Assembly: GCA_016713925.1 (NCBI GenBank)
Contig: JADJOH010000004.1
Coordinates: 81,973 to 145,972 of the forward strand
Source of the DNA: Bacteroidota bacterium
GTDB taxonomy: Bacteria > Bacteroidota > Bacteroidia > AKYH767-A > OLB10
Direction: 5' to 3'
Length of the DNA: 64,000 bases
A program made the position numbers and the translations under genes. This document shows, piece by piece, positions 30,327 through 39,715 of this stretch. Each line of letters opens with the position of its first letter. Position 1 is the stretch's first letter. Below the pieces are notes generated by a model. That model ran no database searches. It was given only the letters and a program-made list of their open reading frames with translations, and was not told the DNA's origin.

Positions 30327-30334
30327 TATATTTG
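30327..30334 (+). promoter_or_regulatory. TAnnTTTG promoter of the Card1-like gene
   Basis: TATATTTG matches the -7 consensus. Transcription from here would start near 30341, twelve bases before the ATG at 30353. This argues against the upstream in-frame starts at 30287 and 30302. Confidence 0.55.
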
Positions 30335-30352
30335 AAAAAAACATTTCGAACC

Positions 30353-31366
30353 ATGGAAGTCATATTAATTTCGATCTTGAGTGAATACAACCTGAACTTA
30401 TTATTGACAGCACAACATTTTTCTGCTAAGCGAATTATTCCATTGATAACAGTCACCTCCTCTTCGGAAAATTGGGTGGATCAATCTTTAAACGTATTTA
30501 ACAGAATGGGATTTAAATGTGATAAGCCTATTTTATTGAAAACGGTACATGAGCATTCTGTCCAGGATGTTTCGGAACTAATTTATGATTTAATTAAAGG
30601 AAATCTTGATGATTCAAGTAAAGTAATTGTTAATCTTGGAAACGGGAGCAGACAGCAAATTTTAGGGCTATGGGATGCCATGTATAAACTGAATAAAGTA
30701 AGTCACCCGTCGCCCAATTTGATATTTGCAGCTCCTGATATTAAAAGACTGGATGTATTAACGTATCAATTAAAACAGGATGGTGGTCTTGTAGAAACTA
30801 TTTCAAAATTGAAACCAAAACTATCATTTAAGGAAATGATTAGTTTGAAGGGGTATGATATATTAAATTACAATGAATCGTTGATTGAACATACCTCTCA
30901 ATTAGGTGATTACTTAAGTGCTGCATGTGTGGGGACCGAGGGTGATGTATTTGAATGTGAGGTCAACAAGTTAATACTTGAGCCGGTAAGGAATGTTACT
31001 CCTTTTCCGTTTTTTCAAGTGTTTAAGGGAATAAAGATTTCATCCAACACCGCACCCGGTTCCACAAGTGCCGAATATGACTTATTAATATTTACCGGCG
31101 ACTTAAAGGTTTATATTATTGAATCCAAGTCGGGGAAAAACGCAATGTTGAAACAAATTGAAGGGCAACAAAAGCTGGCATCTAATTGGGGAGGCCGCTT
31201 TTCAGATTTTTCTGCCGTAGTTCAAATTAAAGATACAAGCGACCTGATCAGTTATCAGAAAAGATATAAAACCCGAGGAATTCAATTGTTCGCCGGTCCC
31301 GGAAGTGTTCCACAAAACATTATTCCACCCGCAAACCAATATTTATTTGAAAAGAATTTTATTTAA
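30353..31366 (+). CDS. Card1/Can2-like CARF nuclease
   Basis: N-terminal CARF domain (MEVILISILSEYNLNLLLTA, then VIVNLGNGSRQQILGLW at the second ligand motif). The C-terminal restriction-endonuclease fold has the catalytic set EYDLLIF ... VYIIESKSGKN (D ... E-x-K), followed by QIEGQQKLASNWGG. 337 residues, intact, close to the known length of Card1/Can2. Those enzymes nick DNA or cut RNA on binding cyclic tetra-adenylate. It lies immediately after the CRISPR array with its own promoter. Together with Csm6 and the CARF-sigma54 protein it makes three putative ligand readers in one island. I cannot tell by eye whether it acts on DNA, RNA or both. Confidence 0.85.
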   Translation: MEVILISILSEYNLNLLLTAQHFSAKRIIPLITVTSSSENWVDQSLNVFNRMGFKCDKPILLKTVHEHSVQDVSELIYDLIKGNLDDSSKVIVNLGNGSRQQILGLWDAMYKLNKVSHPSPNLIFAAPDIKRLDVLTYQLKQDGGLVETISKLKPKLSFKEMISLKGYDILNYNESLIEHTSQLGDYLSAACVGTEGDVFECEVNKLILEPVRNVTPFPFFQVFKGIKISSNTAPGSTSAEYDLLIFTGDLKVYIIESKSGKNAMLKQIEGQQKLASNWGGRFSDFSAVVQIKDTSDLISYQKRYKTRGIQLFAGPGSVPQNIIPPANQYLFEKNFI

Positions 31367-31472
31367 GCAGTAAATTTAAGGTTGTAAATTTCCACTATGA
31401 CCCGACACTAATTTTTTCAATTGTAGTTATTTACAAAGTAAATGGTTTTTTAAAACACATGAGCTATGATTC

Positions 31473-31500
31473 AAAAATTGAATGAGAGCATTCAATTTTT
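31473..31500. terminator. Perfect 12-bp stem hairpin
   Basis: AAAAATTGAATG, a four-base loop AGAG, then CATTCAATTTTT. The A-start and T-end make it a bidirectional intrinsic-terminator shape, 106 bases after the stop codon of the Card1-like gene. Confidence 0.7.
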
Positions 31501-31704
31501 GACATATTTAATCAATCACCTAATCCATTCAAAAACCTTTATTTTTTTAAATCACTGGTAGTCATTAAATTATCTTTAAGGGTGCGTTGTGGCATAAGAA
31601 ATGATAGCGGCAGGTAGCTTTTCTGCATTCGTGATAAAGTAATTTATCCGTGCGATGTATATCTGCCCCTTTTTTCTGTTTTTATTCTTCAGGGGCAGTT
31701 ATAA

Positions 31705-31739
31705 TTGCAATTAGAGTGCAGAATGCATAGTCAAATTTG
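31705..31739 (+). promoter_or_regulatory. Shared CRISPR-island promoter element, copy 3 (helicase)
   Basis: TTGCAATTAGAGTGCA begins at 31705 and a TTTG box ends at 31739, again a 34-base offset. The helicase ATG follows 21 bases later. Twelve of the first 16 positions are identical in all three copies. Confidence 0.7.
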
Positions 31740-31759
31740 CAACCATAAAACAAACAACT

Positions 31760-33114
31760 ATGACAACAAACACTGTATCTACCAAGCAGCTCTTGCAATA
31801 TTGTACCCTAACACCCGGAAAGGAACAGACAATGGTTTTAAATGCATTAGAAAAATTCGTTGCTAACCCTGAGGGTGAAGATGCTTTTATCTTACGCGGG
31901 TCGGCAGGCACCGGGAAAACATCATTGATACAGGCATTGTCCTCTGGTTGGCCGCTAAAGGTACACCGTGTTTTTTAGCCGCCCCAACAGGAAGAGCTGC
32001 CAAAGTGATCAGCGGAAAAACGGGACGCAATGCCAAAACTATTCATAGTCTCATTTATACAACGGAGTCAGGCAGTAATGGCGTAAACATACGCCTTACT
32101 AGGAAATTAAATTTATCTCAAAAGCTATCTGTTTTTATTATAGACGAAGCTTCAATGATCTCTGATCGCTTGGGTGGAGATGAAAAATTTATTGCTACTA
32201 AATCCCTGCTGGCTGATTTGATAGAGTTTGTGAAAGAAGGAAATCCTGGTAATAAGATCATCTTTATAGGCGATCGCTTTCAATTGCCTCCTGTAAATCG
32301 TAATTTTTCCGCAGCTCTTGACCCTCAGCATATTTCCGATCATTATAAATTGAAAGTAATTATGATGGAGTTAAAAGAAGTAATGCGTCAAAATAGCGAT
32401 AGCTACATCCTTTCTAATGCCATACAACTTAGAAACAGCATGGAACAGCAAAGTGTCTTTCCCGGTCTTCAGTTACCAAAATTGTACAATATTTCAGATG
32501 CACTTTCTACTTTTAGTAAATTGCATAAGAAGGATCAGCACAATGATGTGGCATTTATTGCATTCACGAATAAAGATGTAAATTGGTTTAATTCAGCATA
32601 CCGTAGCCGAAAATTTAAACAACCGCAAATATTGATGAAAGATGATGCGGTAGTGCTGAATCAATCCTGGTCGGGAGAAGGGAAATTACTTTTGAAAGGA
32701 GAGCCTGCATTTATAACAAGTGTAAATCAGTATAGCATGGAGAAAGTGGCCGGACTTACTTTTATGGATGTTGAGTTAGCTGTTCAAGACGAAAATGGAG
32801 AAAGTAGTTTTATCCATTCCAAAGCTCTTCTTGAAGTATTAACTTCTGAAAAGGGTGAGTTGGTATATGAAACAGAACAAGCCTTATATCATGATCGAAT
32901 TGCCAAAAACAAAAAATTCAGAGAAACACTTCGTAATTCCGACGATCCATATCTGGGAGCGCTGCGCTTAAGGTATGGTTATGCGCTTACTTGTCACAAA
33001 GCCCAGGGAGGGGAATGGGACAACATCATCCTTCACCCCTGGTTTAAAAAGGATGATTACCGTTGGCAATATACTGCCATTACCAAAGGCAGGAAGAAGG
33101 TGTATTCGTACTGA
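31760..33114 (+). CDS. SF1B DNA helicase, RecD/Pif1/Dda-like
   Basis: Walker A LRGSAGTGKTSLI, motif Ia FLAAPTGRAAKVI, Walker B FIIDEASMIS, motif III IFIGDRFQLPPV and the C-terminal UvrD-type motif ALTCHKAQGGEWDNI are all visible. A frameshift near 31945 separates the N-terminal 60 residues. Corrected length is about 451 residues, normal for small RecD2/Pif1-like helicases, and I see no nuclease domain. Its promoter carries the same element as the cas operon, which makes it a likely member of the CRISPR regulon. It could help process invader DNA or supply ends for adaptation. A small secreted-protein gene follows. Confidence 0.85.
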
Positions 33115-33151
33115 AAAATTACTAACTAATTTATTACCTAACAACCAAACC

Positions 33152-33679
33152 ATGCAACGCACTTTTATAATGCTACTCATGAGCCTCCTGCTCAGCCAGA
33201 ACCTTTCTGCTCAAAATTATATAAAAGCACATGTTTCTACTTTAGAAAATTTAAGGCAACGCACCAATGATAGTATTTCAACAATGCATCTTTCAAAGAA
33301 TGTGGAGCTTTTTACGATTGACGGGATTACAGATATTAATATATGGCTTTTAATAAATGACACTGTTAGAGCTTATCTGCTTGTCTTTTTCTCACCTCTG
33401 GATTTGCAAGAAATAAATAATCATTTTAATAAGAAGTTTCAGTGGATCAAACCGGATTACTGGAGGTTTTTTAATGCGGAAATTTCCATGCATCAGTATG
33501 ATAACAAGTATATGGCCTTATTTACAGACATAGACTATATTTTTGAAAATGGAAAATTTACGGAGGATGAACGCTATCAATTATTGAAGATGATGGCGGA
33601 TGTGTACTATTCCGGAGAGGAACATGCTCATAAGCGTTTTAAAAATCGGAAAATGAAGGCGATATTGAGAAAGTTGTAA
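33152..33679 (+). CDS. Small secreted protein following the helicase
   Basis: The signal peptide MQRTFIMLLMSLLLSQNLSAQ gives a mature exported protein of about 155 residues. The body has alternating strands and aromatic residues (FQWIKPDYWRFF) and a basic C-terminus. The ATG after the helicase stop is preferred over an upstream in-frame start because it begins exactly at the signal peptide. It is probably co-transcribed with the helicase, 37 bases apart. I do not recognise the family. Pairing of a DNA helicase with an exported protein is unusual. Confidence 0.6.
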   Translation: MQRTFIMLLMSLLLSQNLSAQNYIKAHVSTLENLRQRTNDSISTMHLSKNVELFTIDGITDINIWLLINDTVRAYLLVFFSPLDLQEINNHFNKKFQWIKPDYWRFFNAEISMHQYDNKYMALFTDIDYIFENGKFTEDERYQLLKMMADVYYSGEEHAHKRFKNRKMKAILRKL

Positions 33680-33750
33680 ATGATGGGTTGAAGGAGAATC
33701 CCCCTCATTTTGTCAACTCAGGTCAATCCCAAAAAAATCCCCCATCCCTC

Positions 33751-33781
33751 TTGTATTTCCCAAACTTCCCGTTTATTTTTG
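33751..33781 (+). promoter_or_regulatory. Promoter of the type I R-M operon
   Basis: TTG (33751-33753), a 20-base gap, then TATTTTTG (33774-33781) is a near-ideal Bacteroidota -33/-7 pair. Transcription would start near 33788, leaving a leader of about 58 bases before hsdM. Confidence 0.7.
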
Positions 33782-33845
33782 AAGGGGAACTTTAAGCCGG
33801 TTTTATGGTCTCCACTATTTCCGGCTTGTTAACGTAATTCTATCT

Positions 33846-35941
33846 ATGCAAGCCAATCAACTCCGAAAACTTGAAGCCGAACTCTGGCGCGCCGCCGATC
33901 AGCTGAGAGCGAATAGTAAACTGACCGCCTCCGAATATTCATTGCCCGTGCTGGGGCTGATCTTCCTCCGTCATGCCTTTAACCGTTTTGAGAAGGTGCG
34001 GGTGGAGGTGGAGAAAGACTTGCCAACGCATCCGCAGCGGGGCCGTCGTGCCGTGACGAAGAAGGATTTCGAGGAGAAGAATGCGCTTTACCTCCCCGAA
34101 AAGGCGCGGTTCAATTATCTGGTGGCATTGCCCGAAAGCGAGGATACCGGTGAGGCGATTGATCATGCGATGCAGATTATAGAGGACGAGTATGAGAACC
34201 TGAAGGGAGTCTTGCCGAGAAGCTTTTCTGTTTTTAGCCGGGACCTGTTGCGGGAACTGCTTCGCATTTTCGATAAGGAAGTGTTGAGGAATGCAGAAGG
34301 AGATCTCTTCGGAAAAATTTATGAGTATTTCCTGAATAAGTTTGCGATGACAGGCGCTCAGGAAGGCGGGGAGTTCTTTACACCCATGAGTCTGGTGCAG
34401 ACGATCGTGAATGTGATTGAACCCGACCACGGCATTGTGTTTGATCCGGCATGCGGGAGTGCGGGTATGTTTGTGCAGACGGGCTATTTTATCGAGAGTA
34501 GTGGTTTGAATCCTGCCGAGAAAGTGACCTTCTACGGTCAGGAAAAAGCCGAGCTGAATACGAAGCTGGCAAAGATGAATCTGGCCGTGCACGGACTGGA
34601 AGGGAATATTCAGGAGGGGAATACTTTTTATGAGGATAAACACGACCTCACAGGGAAATGTGATTTCGTGATGGCGAATCCTCCTTTTAACGTGGATGGT
34701 GTGGACAAGGGGAAGGAGATCGTGAAGAAGGATCCGCGACTGGTGCTCGATGGAAAAGTGAACCTGCCGAAGAACGATAATGCCAATTACCTCTGGATAC
34801 AATATTTTTATAATTACCTGAAACCTACAGGAAGGTCGGGCTTTGTGATGGCGTCTTCTGCCAGTGATGCCGGACATAGCGAAAAAGATATACGGGAGAA
34901 ACTGGTGAAGACCGGTGCGGTGGATGTGATGGTGGCGATTGGAAATAACTTCTTCTATACCCGTTCGCTGCCCTGTACGCTGTGGTTCTTCGACAGAGCA
35001 AAGGAAAAGGACAAAGCGCAGCAGGATAAAGTGCTCATGCTGGACGCGCGTAAGATTTACCGGAAGGTGACGAGTAAGGTAAATGATTTTAGTCCCGAAC
35101 AATTGCAGAACTGGTCTGTATTGTGAATCTCTACAGAGGGAATACCAATAAGTTTGAAGATACCGTGGAAGGTTACCTGCAGGCGGCAGCCGGTTTTGCT
35201 TCCGAAAGCGCGGAGGCCGTGCATGACTTTCAGCGACTGTTTAAATCTATTCACAAAACGCTGAAGGATTTTGCAGTGCAGTTGGAGAAAGAAAACAAAG
35301 AAGCGAAATCATTTACCTCAGCCTTGCATTTTGAAGAAGCAGAGAAGGTGTTTCAGGATCAGCAGCAATTCATCTCCGCGGTAAAAGGGGCGGAGCCGGA
35401 GTTGAAGGCATTGGAGGAAATTGCACAGCTCTGCAAAACGCTGAAGAAAAGTCAGGATAAACTCATGAAGCAATTGCTGGATGTTCTGGCAAATGCTCAA
35501 AAGGAATTTCAACTGAGTAAGAATAAAGACTGGAAGGAACTGAACCAGCCGGATGCCAAACAAGCAAGCCTGAAAGAATTACTCCAACAACTGAAAGACC
35601 TGCAAGTGCAACTCAGCGGAAATCCCAATGAAGATGAACCCGGACTGCTGCACGAAACAGAGTATTTCTGGAAACAGGCACATTGGCTCACGAGCCGTTT
35701 TCCCACAGGTAAATATGCCGATGTAGAAGGACTCTGCAAAGTCGTTAGCCGCACTGAAATTGAATCGAAGGACTGGAGTTTAAGTCCAGGCCGATACGTG
35801 GGTGTAGATACCACCACGGATGACGACTTCGACTACGAAGAACGCCTGAACGAAATACATATTGAGCTGGAAGGGTTGAATGAAGAAGCTTTTGCTTTGG
35901 CGAAGGCTATTGCTGAGAATTTTAAAGAGTTGGCGATATGA
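33846..35941 (+). CDS. hsdM: Type I DNA methyltransferase subunit HsdM, long form
   Basis: N6-adenine methyltransferase and shared subunit of the R-M complex. The N-terminal helical domain is followed by AdoMet motif I VFDPACGSAGMFVQTG and catalytic motif IV MANPPFNVDG. A frameshift near 35117 (one base lost in VIVNLYRGNT) separates the C-terminal 270 residues, which are mostly helical (KSFTSALHFEEAEKVFQ, KELLQQLKDLQVQLSG) before the family's end motif. Corrected length is about 697 residues, about 180 more than a typical HsdM, owing to an inserted coiled-coil region. The stop overlaps the hsdS start by ATGA. Confidence 0.93.
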
Positions 35942-37044
35942 AGTGGGAGAATTTAACCTTAGATAAATTCGTTGATTTCTATAATGGGAAAACAATTAAG
36001 CCATCAGAAAGAGGAGTTTTTCCGGCTTTTGGCTCCAATGGGATTATTGGTTACTCTGAAAATTATCTTTATGACAAGGGAATTATCACTTAGTCGCAGT
36101 AGATTGCAAATTGTGGATCAGTCGAACTTTCATTGGATAACTTCATGGGAGGGAGCTTTTATCAACTATTATGTGGCTAAACCAAAAAACGTTTCCAAAT
36201 GAAGATTGACAATAAATTTTTACTATGCTATCGTAAATACAAATAAGAGATTGCAGGTTGGTTGGCGCAACCTCTATAAAGGAATACGACTTGAATTATT
36301 GCGGGGTTTAAAGTTCAATCCTTCACCCAGCGCCGCATCGCATCCATTTTATCTGCGTATGATGATTTGATTGAAAATAACCTGAAAAGGATAAAGTTGT
36401 TGGAGGAGAAGGCGTTTGTTGATTACAAATTACTAATGAGCAGTGAAAAATTAATTGAGGGGAAAGTTGGAGATTTAGCAGATGTAAAATCTGGTTTTGG
36501 TGTTAAAGGTTCCGATTGGACAGATTAAGGTTTTCCTGGAAAGATAAGAAGTCCTGTGGTTCAATAAAGATATTGACTACACAATTCAATTGTAGTTTCA
36601 TAGGCACTGAGAAGAAAATTACGGAATTAGGTTGCAAATAAGTTCAGCAAATTTATTGCTGCCAAAACTATTTTAATGACAAGTCGGGTAAGATTGGAAT
36701 GATGCCCAAGAACAGAAACTGCATTTTACCTAAATCAAGGAGTTAGAAATTTTATCCTAAGCTCAAAAATCAGAATGTTTTTATTCTTTTTGATTCAATG
36801 AGCCTTCGAAAGGACTGCCGTTGAAAACTTGGCTTGGGAACGCAAATGGAGCCACATTATTGGAGATTTCAAAAAGTATACATGAAAATTATACTATCCT
36901 AAACGAGAAGTTGTAACTGCCTTTGGAAATTCTATAAAAAGTTATTTTGAATTAAACTGGAATTTAAAACAACAAAACTCCAAACTCCGCGAGGCGCGAG
37001 ATATTTTATTACCTCGTTTGATGAGTGGAGAAATCGAAGTGTAA
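35938..37044 (+). pseudogene. hsdS: Specificity subunit HsdS, heavily broken
   Basis: The start MKWENLTLDKFVDFYNGKTI and PAFGSNGIIGYSE mark the first target-recognition domain. RRIASILSAYDDLIENNLKR is the central conserved region and REARDILLPRLMSGEIEV the C-terminal one. Between them I find at least eight stops or frame changes, a far higher density than in any neighbouring gene. Both variable target-recognition domains are affected, while the conserved spacer regions read cleanly. It may be a true pseudogene. It may instead be a consensus built from cells with different recognition domains, as in phase-variable hsdS genes. The sequence specificity cannot be read. Confidence 0.8.
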
Positions 37045-37046
37045 TT

Positions 37047-37328
37047 ATGAAAAGTAAATCATCATTTACAAAGGCTGAGGCCGATGAAATAGTTAGGCTA
37101 ATTAAAGAAAAGCTTAAAGCTGATTCAACGAAGCAAAAAGGAATTCGGAATAAAATCCGCAAGCTTGGTTTCTATGCAAGTGATTATGGCTTTTCGAATG
37201 GCTATACCGTTGAGCAATTCCTGAGTGTTGCAAAAATCATTGGTTCATCCATTAAGTTAGCTCCAATACCGACTCGTCAAATAGTAGAAGATAATGCTGC
37301 CAGGGACATCCAGAACAATTCCAAATAA
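37047..37328 (+). CDS. Hypothetical small helical protein in the R-M locus
   Basis: 93 residues, starting three bases after hsdS. N-terminal lysine-rich helices (EADEIVRLIKEKLKADS), then GFYASDYGFSNGYTVEQFLSV. I do not recognise the family. The 3' end overlaps the next gene by 35 bases. The tight packing argues for co-translation with the next protein. Confidence 0.6.
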   Translation: MKSKSSFTKAEADEIVRLIKEKLKADSTKQKGIRNKIRKLGFYASDYGFSNGYTVEQFLSVAKIIGSSIKLAPIPTRQIVEDNAARDIQNNSK

Positions 37329-37722
37329 AAGAAGTCATAGTGATGAAAGCTACATCATTGATTTATGTGATGAAGTATTGAATCAAAAAGCGATTCGCCA
37401 ACACCGTTTTGATTTTTTAGTTGGCGATTCAGGATCAAAATTACCAGTTGATGCCTATTATCCGGAATTAAATCTTGTGGTAGAGTTTAAAGAAAGGCAG
37501 CATACCGAAGAAGTTACGTTCTTTGATAAAAGACAAACAGTAAGTGGAGTTGGCAGAGGCGAACAACGAAGACGATACGATCAGAGAAGAAGAGATGTTT
37601 TACCTCAGCATGGCATTAAATTAATTGAACTTGATTACTCTTTTTTTGAACATACCCGAGGCAAGAAATTATCCAGACGTAAAGAGGCAGATTTGGCAAT
37701 TCTAATTAAGAGACTGAAGTGA
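37294..37722 (+). CDS. PD-(D/E)XK-like nuclease-fold protein
   Basis: 142 residues. FDFLVGDSGSKLPVDAYYPELNLVVEF carries a D ... E-F-K pattern (VDAYYPELNLVVEFKERQH), the core of the restriction-endonuclease fold, followed by a basic C-terminal part with RRRYDQRRRDVLPQHG and the strand IKLIELDY. Such single-domain proteins are common riders in type I R-M loci. A very short patch-repair-like or accessory nuclease role is possible. It is intact, overlaps the upstream small gene, and lies 79 bases before the GmrSD-like gene. Confidence 0.65.
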   Translation: MLPGTSRTIPNKRSHSDESYIIDLCDEVLNQKAIRQHRFDFLVGDSGSKLPVDAYYPELNLVVEFKERQHTEEVTFFDKRQTVSGVGRGEQRRRYDQRRRDVLPQHGIKLIELDYSFFEHTRGKKLSRRKEADLAILIKRLK

Positions 37723-37801
37723 TGGAAAGTTTTATCGAACAATAAACCATATGAAATATTTTATTACTTAATTAATGTACCATCCAAAATAAATTTAAAT
37801 C

Positions 37802-39677
37802 ATGAGCGTACAAGCCCGAGACCGTAAAATAGAAGTTTGGTACAACAAGATTCGTTTTGGCGAAATCAAACTACCCCGTTTTCAGCGGCATGAAGCATGG
37901 GATAAAGGTCGCATTTCAAGTTTACTCACCATGATCATGCATGATTTACCCTTAGGCATTACATTGGTATTGGAGGTTGATCAGGAAAAATTCATTTCAC
38001 GCTATATGGTCACGGCTGAATTTAAAGAGCCACCGTATCCAAAAGTTAATGAACACCTTCTGGATGGGCAACAACGACTGACGGCTATTTGGAGGGCTTT
38101 GCACAATAACTATGAACTGGAGAAGTATTTTCTGTATGTCCGGGACTACGATACTATTTGGTACACGGATAGTCCAATGGCCGAAGAAGAAGAACAGGGC
38201 CAGGCAATAAAAACTAAAGTGCTCTGTCAAAATCGATGGATAGGAAAACGGAGAAAACGACTTATGCCGTTGTGGGCAGATGATCCTCAGGAATGTTTTA
38301 ATAGAGGATGTATTCCTATGGAATTATTCAGGCCGATCGATATCAGCCCGGAAATTGAATCCTGGGTTAAAGCTGCTCTTGAATCAAAAAAGCCACAAGC
38401 GGGCAACCCTGAGTTTGAAAAAGCTTTTGAAAATTATACAGAGGAAAAGCAAAATCTCCTTAACCTGATCAACAAATACCGGGAGACAATTAAACATTAT
38501 AATCTCCCATTTTTAGCACTTCCTTCAAGCACTTCTAAAGATACAGCCCTGGAGGTGTTTATTAATATGAATACCAACAGTAAGCCATTAACGCAATATG
38601 ATATTATCGTTGCAGAAATAGAAGGTCTGAAAGATACTTCGCTCCATCAGCTCCAGGAGAAATTGAATGCATCGCACCCGGCTGTAGGTCGCTATTTTGA
38701 TTTATCGTATCTCATTTTGAACACTTCTGCATTGATGCAGGAGAAGGTGCCTAACCGCGTCGGCATTTGGGATATGGATAAAAAATTATTAGTCGATCAA
38801 TGGGACAGTATGGTAAAGGGTCTTTCTAAGATGGCTGGGTTTCTGGAAAATCATAAATTATTTGATGAAGAGCGTTTACCGACTAATGCTGTATTAGCTG
38901 TTATAGCGGCTTTATATACCCGGATTCCTGAAACGGGGGATCAGGCAGGGCAAGCAAATGTGTTGCTAAAGAAATATTTGTGGTCATCATTTTTTACAGA
39001 GCGGTATGAAAACTCTGCGGCTTCACGAGCCTATGCTGATTATATGGCATTGTTGAATATCATAAAGGGGAATAGAAAAGCAACCGGGCAGCCGTTTCAG
39101 GAAATGGATGTACCGGTTTTAAATCGTAGTTTTTTTCCACTCTCAACGGAAGAGCAGTTGTTGAACGTGACCTGGCCTAAGCGGGTAAGTATAAGGGGTA
39201 GAGGGATACTTGCGGTAGCCAATTATTTTGGAGCAGGTGATTTTGCGGATGGTTCCATTATCAATGCAATAAATGTGTCAAAACGTGAATATCATCATAT
39301 TTTTCCGGATGCATTAATTCAGGAAGCAAATGAATTTTATGCAGAAGATGAAATCAACAGTACCATAGCGCTTAACTGTGCATTGATTACCGGAAATACA
39401 AATCGTAGCATAGGACGGAAAGAGCCCCTTACCTATTTGAAAGAGCGATACGAGTGGGTCAGTGAGGCCATTGTTTCTCAACGATTGAATAGCCATTTAA
39501 TACCGCTTGAGCAATTGAAAGCCGGAGATTATGAAGGGTTGAGCGATGAAGCGAAGGCGAATAAGATAAAAAGCGGATTTCGAGAATTTCATTGCATCCA
39601 GAGCAGCGCTAATTGTCAGGGCTGTGGCAAAACTGGCAAACGGCGAAGAAGTGACTGCACTTGAAATTTTGAATTAG
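37802..39677 (+). CDS. GmrSD-type DUF262/DUF1524 enzyme
   Basis: The N-terminal DUF262 (ParB-like) domain has LPRFQRHEAWDKGRI and the nucleotide-binding signature HLLDGQQRLTAIWRAL. The C-terminal HNH-type domain has YHHIFPDALIQ with downstream Asn residues (LNCALITGNTNRS). GmrSD enzymes are NTP-dependent type IV nucleases that attack modified, for example glucosylated, phage DNA. A frameshift near 39588 hides the true end; the corrected C-terminus reads IASRAALIVRAVAKLANGEE. About 625 residues. Within an R-M island this gives protection against phages that evade restriction by base modification. Confidence 0.85.
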
Positions 39678-39715
39678 TAAAGTTGATAAGTATTCTCCTA
39701 AAAAATATAGACATA

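Larger units (their letters stand above)
31367..31759. other. Intergenic region between the CARF nuclease and helicase
   Basis: It contains an intrinsic-terminator-like hairpin (31473-31500) and the third copy of the shared promoter element (31705-31739). Otherwise AT-rich with no coding frame that I can support. Confidence 0.7.

Noticed and set aside
31590..31615. TGGCAT near 31590 as a sigma54 promoter for the helicase
   Set aside because: The GC dinucleotide expected 10 bases after GG is absent.
33939..35102. 387-codon minus-strand open frame opposite hsdM
   Set aside because: It lies entirely antisense to a well-supported methyltransferase gene and has the His/Leu/Arg-rich composition typical of a shadow frame.
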